Below the pieces are notes generated by a model. It was not told the DNA's origin. It searched no databases and saw only the letters and a program-made list of their open reading frames with translations. Shown here one piece after another: positions 1 to 9,206 of a stretch of DNA of 11,180 nt (positions within the stretch are counted from its first letter, which is position 1; each line of letters begins with the position of its first letter). The translations under genes and the position numbers were made by a program. The stretch comes from Physocladia obscura (taxonomy: Eukaryota; Chytridiomycota; Chytridiomycetes; Chytridiales; Chytriomycetaceae). Location of the stretch: positions 724 to 11,903 of the forward strand of contig JADGJH010001111.1 in assembly GCA_027596945.1 (NCBI GenBank), given 5' to 3'.

Positions 1-47
1 CTCTCATATTCAAGTGTTTTTTTCTATTTTTTTTTTTGTCCATACAG

Positions 48-1514
<1,467 letters not shown>

Positions 1515-1515
<1 letters not shown>

Positions 1516-1520
1516 ATAAA
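1515..1520 (+). terminator. Poly(A) signal AATAAA overlapping the AFG2 stop codon
   Basis: TGAATAAA begins at 1513, so the hexamer shares the final A of the stop codon. It is the only clear AATAAA close behind this gene. If used, the 3' UTR would be only about 15-30 nucleotides. The short-chain reductase and histidinol dehydrogenase genes show the same arrangement. Confidence 0.5.
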
Positions 1521-2444
1521 AATTAGACATTTCATAATCAGGAAAATTGCACACTTGCTAATTTCAAAACACTGGACCAAACTGTCACTGCCTCTTTATA
1601 TGTTGCCACCAGAAACTTTTCAAATTGTAAATTGTAGAATACCAACAGCTCCATCCCTTGGCAGATTTCCGGATTTTTGACCAAAGAGTATCATAGTAAT
1701 ATTAGAATGCATTTAAAATATAGGTTTCAGATTGTTTTTGAGTTGTTTGAACTTGAATTTCATAGTATTGACAACGCAGTTAACATAGTGCACAGACAAA
1801 TTTCAGCAACTTGAAGCCACATCATTTGGCCTTGTGGCAGCATCTACTAATCATACCAACCTACCCCACGGAAACCTGTAGTGGCAGCATTGGATGAGGC
1901 AAATTGAAGTAAGTAAGGAAAAAAGTTGAATGTTACTGAATTGTTAAGAGAATTTTTGTTGCACAATTAATGAACGACACATCTCGTTCAGGAAGTATAA
2001 ACTTTTTTAAAACACAACAACATTTCATAAACTCTCACATATTGAAACTCTATTAATATTAACAGATGAAACAAAAATAAGTTCATACATACTCTATAGT
2101 TATTCTTGCGCAAATACCAAGCTCAATTTTTTAATTATGAGACAATGACAAAGCGGCATAAAATGTCGGCTGCAAGCCAACATAATAATAATAATTATAA
2201 TTCGTGCAATAATTTCAATTTCAGTTTCAATTTCAATTTCAATTTCGTTTTCATTTTAAAGCGGCAAAGATAATCAAGTCTCTCTTTCTATTTTTATAAC
2301 ACTATCCTCAATAATGAAGGTAAAACTCGAATTTCGGTCTTGATCGAATTAAACTTTTGTTTCGCATTGATTTTTATTTTGTTCAAAAACAAAACAAAAA
2401 GAAAATTAAAATTTTTTCGCTGAACCCAAATTGAGAAATCATTT
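1521..2444. other. Spacer between AFG2 and the P450 gene, no gene seen
   Basis: The stretch is AT-rich, with short open frames only and no recognisable protein in any frame. No tRNA-like structure was seen. It holds a short ATA/ATT run near 2181-2200 and the hexanucleotide repeat at 2211-2246. The part next to 2445 is presumably the promoter region of the P450 gene. Confidence 0.6.
2211..2246. repeat. Hexanucleotide microsatellite (AATTTC)n
   Basis: About six units of AATTTC/AGTTTC stand in a row, with one A-to-G change in the third unit. They decay into TTTTCATTTT on the right. The repeat lies about 200 bases upstream of the P450 TATA box, and no function can be read from it. Confidence 0.85.
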
Positions 2445-2453
2445 TATATAAAA
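2445..2453 (+). promoter_or_regulatory. TATA box of the P450 gene
   Basis: TATATAAAA lies 45 bases before the ATG at 2490. That spacing leaves a short A-rich 5' leader and supports 2490 as the true start rather than an internal ATG or an upstream exon. The short-chain reductase gene has a comparable element at nearly the same distance. Confidence 0.6.
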
Positions 2454-2489
2454 ATTTTTAGAAGAAAAAAAAAACAACGACTGAAAGGC

Positions 2490-3926
2490 ATGTACGCAAT
2501 TTTCGCTGATATATTCGAAACGGTGCAGTTTGCGCTGACAATTGGCATTGTCAACTGGCTCGCCCAAAAAGCGGAGGAATCTCGACAAAATGGCGAACGA
2601 AGCATCATCAAAACAGCCCTCTTAGGAAAGACAATTTCGGTTATCAGCTCACCCGAAGGATTGCGTCGAGTCTTTTACAATGAACGGATTTGCAAGCGTA
2701 ACAATGCCACTATTGTGACTTCTAAAATCTTGACTCTGGGTAATTCAGAGGACACAGTAGTTGAACTTGACGGTCAATCCCATACCACAAGAAAAGCTTT
2801 TCTGAATAATATTACACATGTGCAGGCCATAAACAATGGCTTGCAATATTTTGTGGTGGCGAAAATTGAGAAACTCATTGCTGACATCAAACGACGCATC
2901 CACAGTTCTCCCAATGCAGCGATTGATATTCATTTCTATCACGAGCTCGAGCTGTGCACTTGGCAGATTGGTCTCCAACAGATAATAGGTCTTGAAACAA
3001 CCGATGAAGACAACGATGGGACAATATCAATAATGCGCACTTGGAAAAAAGGATACAACGCCATACCCGTCGATATTCCATTCACAAACTTCCACTACGC
3101 GATCCTTGCCCGAAACAAGCTGTACGATATCATCCGCGACCAGCTGAGTCTCCACCGCAAGAACCCATCTGCATATCCACACACAATCTTGACGATTCTC
3201 TTGGCCCACAACAGCAGCAAAAATAATGGTGGCGGCGGCGATGTTTCCGACGATGCCATTGTGCACGAGATTCTGCACATGATTGAAGCATTCACTGGAA
3301 TTCCAATGGCAGTGGCAGCGACTTTGATCAACCTGAGCCAGGCGGATCCCAAACACACTGCCGCGTTAAGTAAAGAACTGAATACCTCTGCGGATCTTCA
3401 GAGCATTCTTAAAGCTCCGACAGTCGCGGGTCTAGATTGCTTACCAGTACTGTCACGCACAGTCAAGGAAGGTTTACGTACAGGCGCCGTTTTGGTGTTC
3501 CGCCTTGCAACGTGTATCGAAACAACTGAATTTGAAGGCGTTATTATTAACGCCGGCGAGACCGTAATGGCGAATTTTTGGGGTGTTCATAAAAGCCCAG
3601 ATGTTTATGTTGACCCAAACGTGTTTAATCCAGAAAGATGGGTCGGCAACGAGTTTGGACTGTTTGGGCCGAGTGGTGACGGTGAAAACAATCCGAATGG
3701 ATTGTACGAATTTGTACCTTTTGGTGGATCTTTGCAGTGGCAGCGCCAGTGCTCTGGTTCAACAACCGCATTTTCGATTGTGCGCTTCATTGCTGCCAAA
3801 CTGCTAAACTCGTTGGACTTTGAAATTTCACAAAACCAATCGTATGACTGGAAATCAAATTTGGTCGTTCCAAGCAATCAAATGCCTTGTATTATTACTG
3901 CGAAGGTTGATCGAAATGAACATTAA
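2490..3926 (+). CDS. Divergent cytochrome P450, intronless, 478 residues
   Basis: This is a haem-thiolate P450 by the order of its motifs: ExxR in KEGLR (E327, R330), the PERW segment (381-384), and a haem-binding loop with cysteine C421. Two positions are unusual. The loop reads FGGSLQWQRQCSG (411-423), three residues longer than the usual FxxGxRxCxG. The I-helix segment EAFTGIPMAVA (266-276) has proline and methionine where most monooxygenases have an acidic residue and threonine. The first 26 residues are moderately hydrophobic but include D7 and E10, so they make a weak membrane anchor with no proline-rich hinge after it. The length is close to that of usual microsomal P450s. The gene has no introns, unlike AFG2 and histidinol dehydrogenase. 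Lack of the acid-alcohol pair is known in families that rearrange oxygenated substrates (CYP74, prostacyclin synthase) and also in some hydroxylases, so the reaction is not predictable. No family is assigned. The reading frame is intact. Confidence 0.9.
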   Translation: MYAIFADIFETVQFALTIGIVNWLAQKAEESRQNGERSIIKTALLGKTISVISSPEGLRRVFYNERICKRNNATIVTSKILTLGNSEDTVVELDGQSHTTRKAFLNNITHVQAINNGLQYFVVAKIEKLIADIKRRIHSSPNAAIDIHFYHELELCTWQIGLQQIIGLETTDEDNDGTISIMRTWKKGYNAIPVDIPFTNFHYAILARNKLYDIIRDQLSLHRKNPSAYPHTILTILLAHNSSKNNGGGGDVSDDAIVHEILHMIEAFTGIPMAVAATLINLSQADPKHTAALSKELNTSADLQSILKAPTVAGLDCLPVLSRTVKEGLRTGAVLVFRLATCIETTEFEGVIINAGETVMANFWGVHKSPDVYVDPNVFNPERWVGNEFGLFGPSGDGENNPNGLYEFVPFGGSLQWQRQCSGSTTAFSIVRFIAAKLLNSLDFEISQNQSYDWKSNLVVPSNQMPCIITAKVDRNEH

Positions 3927-4636
3927 AGAAAATTTGTTCATTATAATATCAAAATACTTATATAGCGCACGCTGTTACCAATTTTTTTTTTTTCTTCTTT
4001 TTTATAAAATGCTTTTTTTTTTCCATTTTACCCAAAAAAAAATTTTTTTTTCAATATCTGGATGCTTTTAACTTTTAAGAGACATTTCGTCAATAATAAT
4101 GATCAAATAAAATAAAGATAATAAGAAGCTGACACTAAAATACAAAATTCGAAAAAATAAAGAAAATAAGTGTGCCATGTGACAATTAAATACACTTGGT
4201 TTTAAGTTTTTTGATTGTTTAATTCTATATTTTGTGTGGCATTGGTTCTCTGCACTATGTGCTTCTGTGGTACAGTTGCGTCAATAATTTTTTCTTTGGT
4301 CTGACCATCTTATCGTGAAAAATTGTATGTCCAGGGAAGCATTTCCTTCTTCCATCACCTATCGAACACACACATAAGAGGAAAAGAAGAAGAAAAAAAA
4401 AAGAATTACATGTCAAAAAATAATTTAAAAATTGGATTGCATTGCAAATCAAATTTCAGACGAAAATTTTTGGTTAAATGCTCGGTAGAATGAAAATCGG
4501 TTAGCTTCAACGATGGGTCATTTCAAAACCGCAAAATCAAATTTTACAAAATTTTCTTTTCATAATGGTAAACGAGGGCGGATCTTGGTTCGTACCACAA
4601 CTTCTTCTTTCTTTGTTTGTTTATATTCATGCGTGT
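3927..4636. other. Spacer between the P450 gene and the OYE remnant
   Basis: This is AT-rich DNA with long T and A runs near 3980-4050 and 4380-4402. Two overlapping AATAAA hexamers at 4106-4116 are the likely P450 poly(A) signal, about 180 bases after the stop. No convincing gene is visible. A minus-strand open frame at 4255-4452 has no recognisable motif. Base composition changes sharply to GC-rich near 4630, where recognisable OYE sequence begins. Confidence 0.55.
4106..4116 (+). terminator. Overlapping double AATAAA, candidate P450 poly(A) signal
   Basis: AATAAAATAAA contains two AATAAA hexamers sharing one base. It lies about 180 bases downstream of the P450 stop, with none closer. The assignment rests only on motif and position. 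Confidence 0.4.
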
Positions 4637-5315
4637 CGCCGGCCGCCGTTGCAATCAGCGCGTCCGTTGACACGCCGCACGGCAGGCTGCCCAACGTCGT
4701 GCAGCGCGACGGCGACGCCGCTGAGCTGCCCGCCTTTGCCGCCTCTTTCGCCGACGCCGCGAGGGCCGCACTCGAGGCCGGCTTCGACGGCGTCGAGGTG
4801 CACGCCGCTAACGGGTACGCACGTTTCTTTTATACCAACCGTCCTTTTATACAAAATGTTCATCGGCTGCCTCCTTTTATACAAAATGCTCATCGGCAAA
4901 CAACCCCAGATATCTCATCGACCAGTTCCTGCGCGACGGAACAAACACTCGTGCTGACTACCCAAAGTACGGCAACGCGTCACTAGCCACCCGCTCGCAG
5001 CTGCTCAACGACGTGCTCACGGCCGTCATCGCCGCAGTCGGTACTCCTGACAATGTCGGCGTTCGCTTCTCGCCCCTCAATGACAAAAGCGACATGCACG
5101 ACTCGGATCCTGCCGCTCTCTCCGCGCACGTGGCTAAACTCTCCCAGAGCTTCAACCTCGCTTATGTTCACGTAAGGCGCGGCGGCACTTCTCTAATAAA
5201 AATTGACGTGGTCCCAATCTTTAGAAAAAACTTCAAGAACATTCTTATCGCAAATATGGGCTACTCCAAGGACGAGGCCAATGAGGCTATTGCTGGCGGA
5301 CTTGTTGATGCTGTT
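4637..5315 (+). pseudogene. Truncated old yellow enzyme (NADH:flavin oxidoreductase) remnant
   Basis: This is the middle of an OYE-family FMN enzyme, a class that reduces activated C=C bonds with NAD(P)H. The first block (4637-4814) reads VDTPHGRLPNV, then FADAARAALEAGFDGVEVHA and ANG. A GT-AG intron at 4815-4909 restores the family motif ANG-YLIDQFLRDGTNTRAD. The second block continues through VGVRFSPLNDKSD, LAYVHV, DVVPIFRKNF and LIANMGYSKDEANEAIAGG. The N-terminal part of the barrel, including the usual QLWHxGR strand, is absent: upstream DNA is AT-rich, with no convincing exon. After about 5315, where the family continues with a segment like AFGRPFIANPDLP, the frame runs instead into LINE-like protein. 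The gene is therefore cut at both ends and almost surely inactive. The first block and most of the second are very GC-rich; after about 5192 the DNA is AT-rich. A weak frame-1 trace, GKRGRIL near 4573, might be decayed upstream sequence. Confidence 0.8.
4842..4897. repeat. 30-base-period tandem repeat inside the OYE intron
   Basis: Two copies of a 26-base unit starting TCCTTTTATACAAAATG lie at 4842-4867 and 4872-4897. They differ by one T/C change and stand exactly 30 bases apart. A partial third copy (CTTTTATAC) is visible just before, near 4827. They fill most of the 95-base intron. Confidence 0.9.
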
Positions 5316-5979
5316 GAAAAGTATGACAGTATGAGAGAACTATATGATTGCCAAGTAACAGATCATGTGCCAGTAATTGCAACATTTAACTCTAAAAAAG
5401 TTTTCAGTATGGCTGATGAACTGCCAAAGATTAAAAGGAAAATGATAGCCACAGCTGGAACAACAAAAGAAGAATGGGAAAATTTTGAACACAAAAACAA
5501 AAGAACTCCTTAATGGACTAGCAATATACAGCATAATTAAAGAAATTGAGCCGGAACATAAACCAAAAGCAAGTAATCCCAAAGTAATGAGACAGCACAC
5601 CAAGATAGCAAAAAAAAATTGGATGCCAAATGCCTATGGCATATGAAAACTGACAAATTCAGAGGAGAGGGAACTTGTTGCTGCCAAAATATCATTAGTA
5701 CTGTCGCAACTTAAAGATGAACTTATAGAAGCAGCAGAACTCACACTACCAATAAAGAAATATGATACTGAAAAGACAGATACAGAAATTGTTAAGGATA
5801 AATGGTGGCAATTAAGAAATTCAATCAAAAATGTATGCATGCAGCTCATGAGTGTAAAAGCAAAGACTATAGCTAAACTATGGTACAAAATACACAGTGC
5901 AAACAAAGAACTTATCAGCAACTGGATGGTTTTAGATGGTATACCATGCTTTGACACAATAGTTGATATCGTTTATTAG
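5316..5979 (+). mobile_element. Fragment of a LINE-like retrotransposon (end of endonuclease domain and following linker)
   Basis: From about 5316 the OYE frame passes into a lysine- and glutamate-rich protein beginning EKYDSMRELYDCQVTDHVPV, IATFN. The VTDHVPV segment (GAT-CAT at 5361-5366) fits the C-terminal SDH motif of the endonuclease/exonuclease/phosphatase fold found in LINE elements. The frame stops at 5511-5513. Protein-like sequence then continues in another frame (KELLNGLAIYSIIKEIEPEH), meets an internal TGA at 5644-5646, and goes on through KWWQLRNSIKN and KLWYKIHSANKELI to a TAG at 5977-5979. At least one frameshift and one stop show decay. No reverse transcriptase, 3' tail or target-site duplication is visible, so this is an internal piece, not a simple 5'-truncated copy. 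The LINE assignment rests on one short motif and general character; another multicopy element is possible. Confidence 0.5.
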
Positions 5980-7025
5980 GTGAGACATTGATTTGTACGT
6001 TTGTGAGACTGAAACTTTCAGGAAGAGAAAACTGACTGATGATAATTTGTGGTGCATTCAAGTTGATGTTGTCTCATGTCGCCCTTTATTTTTTAGAATT
6101 ACGCGAAATCAAAGAATATAGTTTGAGCAACATGACAACCAAAGTCCTTTTGTTAATATATCATTTATTAAGTTTGCACAATTAAATATAATTTATATTG
6201 GATATGAACTCAAACATGATGTGACGTCAATCCTATTTTTAATTTTTGACTACAACCTACTCCAACTCATTACAACTCTTAAAAAGTTGTAACTTTCAAA
6301 AATGAAAATCATTTACTCCATACATACTTGAATTATTCTAAGTTTACTTAACATGTATTTAGGAGCCCCCACCAAACATTCTTTGTTGCCAGAATAATAT
6401 GAAGATGAATTGTTTGGCTGATATGACTGAAGATGAGTGAATGCCAGCTACCACTGCAATTTATGCTTCCAATAAGGCAACTTGCACTAAAATTCTACAG
6501 GACCAGGTGGATGATTTTACAAATTATTGAAACTCTTTTTATTTGAAAAATACAGTATTTTTATTAAATTTTTATATTTCAAAATCATTTAGCTTGAAAT
6601 TTTCCTTGCTTGATCATAACTATATTTTCTTTGTTAAAATTTGTGAAATATTAGGGGCCTGGTATTTTTGTAATATTTCTACCTGAAATATGGTCAAAAT
6701 TCCACCAAAATATTATCCAGTTTTTCTTGTGTGGCAAGAGTACGCTGAAACGGAAACGGAGTGACCAGATTTTCAGCTGCGTTTCGCTATGATTAAGTCG
6801 GTTTTCTGACATATTTTTGTCAAAACTCCAACCGGTTTCTGACTGCAGGTGAAATGGGGGTATACTTTGAAAAGACATGTGATTACAGTTGATGCCATTC
6901 TTGTTTCTCATTGTCGATAAATCACAGTACTTACCTTTTTTGAGACTTATGATGGCATTACTGAGTGTATTTCCCTTCTGATTTGATTTGATCTGTTTTG
7001 TGCGTGTCGGAAAAAAACCATGTAG
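5980..7025. other. Spacer without a confident gene
   Basis: The stretch is AT-rich, with stops in all frames. It contains an orphan CRE-like palindrome TGACGTCA (6222-6229) and an 8-base perfect hairpin (6270-6292). Short direct repeats of a GGTTTCTGAC type lie near 6799-6844. A minus-strand open frame at 6651-6911 shows no known motif. The start may be further decayed element sequence, but I cannot show that. Confidence 0.5.
6270..6292. repeat. Perfect 8-base inverted repeat
   Basis: TTACAACT (6270-6277) and AGTTGTAA (6285-6292) flank a 7-base loop. There is no T-tract or neighbouring gene end that would give it a clear role. Confidence 0.6.
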
Positions 7026-7193
7026 GCTTTTTCCAATTTATTTTCTTGCTTACTAAAGATAGTAGTGTTTGCTGTCGACTCGGAGAGGTCCACGTCCGCG
7101 GCTCTGCGGAACAATGACTTTCTCTGTAACATCTGTTCAGACGAAGAAATTACCATTGAAAAGTTTTTGGCAGATTACCTCATCTCTTCATAA
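7026..7193 (+). other. Orphan coding-like segment upstream of the short-chain reductase
   Basis: An open frame with no ATG runs from after a TAG (7023-7025) to TAA at 7191-7193. From about 7062 its composition is richer in GC than the flanks, and it reads VFAVDSERSTSAALRNNDF then LCNICSDEEITIEKFLADYL. It contains a CxxC pair. A splice-acceptor-like TACTAAAG (7051-7058) stands just before the coding-like part, so it could be a last exon whose upstream exons are lost or unrecognised. The protein is not one I recognise. It may equally be a gene remnant, or chance. Confidence 0.25.
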
Positions 7194-7229
7194 TTCAAAT
7201 CACGTTTCAAATCATAATTCAAATCCAAC
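7194..7229. promoter_or_regulatory. Three TTCAAATC repeats at exact 12-base spacing before the TATA box
   Basis: TTCAAATC occurs at 7194-7201, 7206-7213 and 7218-7225, forming three tandem 12-base units whose last four bases vary (ACGT, ATAA, CAAC). The array ends 8 bases before the TATA box of the reductase gene. The fixed core with a variable spacer suggests a repeated binding site, but no factor can be named. Confidence 0.5.
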
Positions 7230-7236
7230 AGCAAAC

Positions 7237-7243
7237 TATATAA
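7237..7243 (+). promoter_or_regulatory. TATA box of the short-chain reductase gene
   Basis: TATATAA lies 52 bases before the ATG at 7289, similar to the spacing in the P450 gene. It supports 7289 as the start codon. Confidence 0.6.
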
Positions 7244-7288
7244 CAGCGTGAATCTTTAAGAAGGCAATAACACAAAAATTAATCAAAT

Positions 7289-8083
7289 ATGTCAACTTAC
7301 GAATCTTCAACACCTCTTGCTGCACTCCAGACTGATCTCAAAGGCAAAGTAGCTCTTGTTACCGGTGCTTCTCGTGGAATCGGACGCGCTATTGCCATCA
7401 AGTTTGCTTCAATTGGCGCTAAAGTTGCTGTCAACTATTCAAACAACAAGGCTGCCGCCGAAGAAGTGGTTGAAAAAATCATTGGTCTCGGATCCGAGGC
7501 GATAGCAATTCAAGGAAACGTTGCAGATGAACAAGACGCGTCTCGCATCGTCAATGAAACAATTGAACATTTTGGCCAGATCGATATTCTAGTAAACAAC
7601 GCGGGAATCTACGACATTACTCCAATTACCGATGTAGAAACAACCGGCACTTACCGCAATATTATGGGAGTAAACGTCGACGGGACATTCTTTGTAACTC
7701 GCGCAGCCGCTCCGTTCATCAAGGAAAACGGTAGCATCATCAATTTCTCATCAGTTATCACCAAGGCCCCTATTGCAGCTTTCTCTGTCTACGCCATGTC
7801 AAAAGGTGCCGTCGAGGCATTCACGCGTGCATTGGCGGTTGAGCTCGGATCCCGTAAAATTAGAGTCAATACTATTTCGCCAGGAATGACTGAGACCGAT
7901 ATGATGAAGAGCGGTGGTGATGCAGTTGTGACGTTTGGGATAGAAGGATCGGTATTCAAGCGGTTAGGAACACCAGAAGATATTGCGGAAACGGCGGCAT
8001 TCTTGGTGGTACCGAGGTCTGGCGCGTGGGTTACTGGAGCTAATATTTTGTCGAATGGAGGATTTGGAGGGTTTTCAATTTGA
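7289..8083 (+). CDS. Classical short-chain dehydrogenase/reductase, FabG-like, 264 residues
   Basis: This is an intact, intronless NAD(P)-dependent oxidoreductase of the classical SDR family. The cofactor motif is TGASRGIG (residues 25-32), the structural motif is NNAG (103-106), and the catalytic set is N129, S155, Y168 and K172 (YAMSK). The S-to-Y spacing of 13 matches E. coli FabG. The segment after the active site is SPGMTETDM, and the C-terminal part is RLGTPEDIAETAAFLV, then WVTGANILSNGG. VAVNYSNN after strand 2 lacks an acidic residue, which favours NADPH. The closest general type is 3-oxoacyl-ACP reductase or a FabG-like reductase of secondary or polyol metabolism; the substrate cannot be read. 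No targeting peptide is evident: residues 1-18 carry acidic residues and no arginine. The start is fixed by the TATA box 52 bases upstream and by the family N terminus beginning near residue 17. The gene runs convergent to histidinol dehydrogenase. Confidence 0.95.
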   Translation: MSTYESSTPLAALQTDLKGKVALVTGASRGIGRAIAIKFASIGAKVAVNYSNNKAAAEEVVEKIIGLGSEAIAIQGNVADEQDASRIVNETIEHFGQIDILVNNAGIYDITPITDVETTGTYRNIMGVNVDGTFFVTRAAAPFIKENGSIINFSSVITKAPIAAFSVYAMSKGAVEAFTRALAVELGSRKIRVNTISPGMTETDMMKSGGDAVVTFGIEGSVFKRLGTPEDIAETAAFLVVPRSGAWVTGANILSNGGFGGFSI

Positions 8084-8090
8084 ATATGAG

Positions 8091-8096
8091 AATAAA
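8091..8096 (+). terminator. Poly(A) signal AATAAA just after the reductase stop
   Basis: The hexamer starts 8 bases after the TGA at 8081-8083. It is the nearest and clearest signal, and implies a very short 3' UTR. Confidence 0.5.
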
Positions 8097-8517
8097 TTTG
8101 AACTCTGCATTCTTGAGTTTGTTGTCACCTTTACACACATCGCCAACAAAAGCTTTGTCAAAATTTTGCAACGCTGAATGAGCGCGCCCAACGTATTTCA
8201 ATTGCAATTCATTTACACTCAAAATATTCGAGCCTCCAAAGTTTTCAACGTGAATTCAAATAATTTCTAAATGGCAAAAAAGTTTGCAAATTCAAAAAGC
8301 AAATTGCCAAAAAAATTCTTGAGGGATAGATTGAGGCTGTCAAGAGCAACTGGCCAAATTCTAATGATTCCCATTATTTCCATGGCAAAAATGCTCAAAA
8401 TGTTTGGGTAATGTGGATTACTAAAGAAAATTTTTCACTTGAGAAACTATTACTGTTTCAAATTTTCATTTTGGCTTCAAAATATCAGAACGCTGTGATT
8501 TGTGCTAACATTTAACT

Positions 8518-8860
8518 ATGGTGCTGGGAAGAGGCCCCAAGAAAGCTAGGACTGAACTGGAATTCAATGCATGGGAAATGGAGGATGCAAATTTGGAACT
8601 GACCCAGCCAATCAAATTAGAAACAACTTTCTACAAATTATCATTCTTGGCAATAACTTCAATGATTTGCATTCATTCAAGTATTGAAATGCAATGATAA
8701 TGTGTATTTCTATGAGGGGAATCGGGTACCTGTAAAGTTTTGCACACAAGATCATTGCGATTACACTTTTGATGGCTTCCATGAAATAGTTCCAAAAGCC
8801 TTGCAATCAGTTCATTTGAATTTGAGTCAGAAAATTTTTTTTGTCAGTACTTCCAAATAA
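8518..8860 (+). pseudogene. Possible decayed coding sequence of unknown family
   Basis: Two overlapping frames read as plausible protein. The first, from ATG 8518 to TGA 8695-8697, is 59 residues: a basic start GRGPKKARTE is followed by acidic NAWEMEDANLEL. The second is open from 8666 to TAA 8858-8860, with aromatic and cysteine-rich VYFYEGNRVPVKFCTQDHCD and GFHEIVPKAL. One frameshift near 8670-8695 would join them. No motif, promoter or poly(A) signal supports a live gene. The call rests only on protein-like residue composition, and chance remains possible. Confidence 0.2.
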
Positions 8861-9130
8861 TGGATGTTTATCAAAAGAGTTTACTAATACAACGTGTGGA
8901 ATTTGCAGTGGTATTTCTTCAAAAGGTATTTTGATTGATTTTAATTGATTCTTTGATCGGGTAAACATTATGGATGAAAGAATGCACGGTGCTGCCCTAC
9001 TATTACAACCTGAAATTAGATCCAAACGAAACAAGTAATTGCATAGTGTCCTTTTTGATAAAATCATATTCAAAACACATCAGAAACTTTTCTGAATTCA
9101 AATTCAAAAGTAGTGGTGAGTGAATGCTGA

Positions 9131-9206
9131 ATTTCATGTTGGAATGGATTCGAAAAATAGATCCATCATTTAACAGTGATTGGGGTCATTCCAACAATCA
9201 TGAAAT
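9131..9206. repeat. Interrupted inverted repeat
   Basis: ATTTCATGTTGGAATG (9131-9146) pairs with CATTCCAACAATCATGAAAT (9187-9206), apart from a 4-base insertion in the right arm. An inner ATGGAT/ATCCAT pair lies inside, and an AATGCT match lies further out. It could be the core of a small decayed foldback element, but there is no target-site duplication. Confidence 0.45.

Noticed and set aside
4255..4452. Minus-strand open frame with a hydrophobic run and a basic tail
   Set aside because: The phenylalanine/leucine run comes from a poly-A/GAA tract on the plus strand, and no motif or promoter supports a gene.
4513..4986. ATG at 4513 as the true OYE start
   Set aside because: The 40 codons before about 4637 are AT-rich and do not match the family, and the rest of the open frame is intron read-through.
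5172..5224. Possible second OYE intron from GTAAGG to TTTAG with a CTAAT branch-like site
   Set aside because: Removing these 53 bases would break the frame, whereas the unspliced frame carries the family motif DVVPIFRKNF directly.
5634..5957. Minus-strand open frame of 107 codons
   Set aside because: It is antisense to the LINE-like protein, has no recognisable motif, and is best explained as a shadow.
6651..6934. Minus-strand gene using the perfect donor GTAAGTAC (6934-6927) and the CTGCAG acceptor (6848-6843)
   Set aside because: In all three phases the spliced frame meets a stop close to the junction, and no known domain appears.
2490..8083. P450, OYE and SDR as a secondary-metabolite gene cluster
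   Set aside because: The OYE is broken, no synthase, transporter or regulator is present, and the genes are separated by long spacers, so the grouping may be chance.
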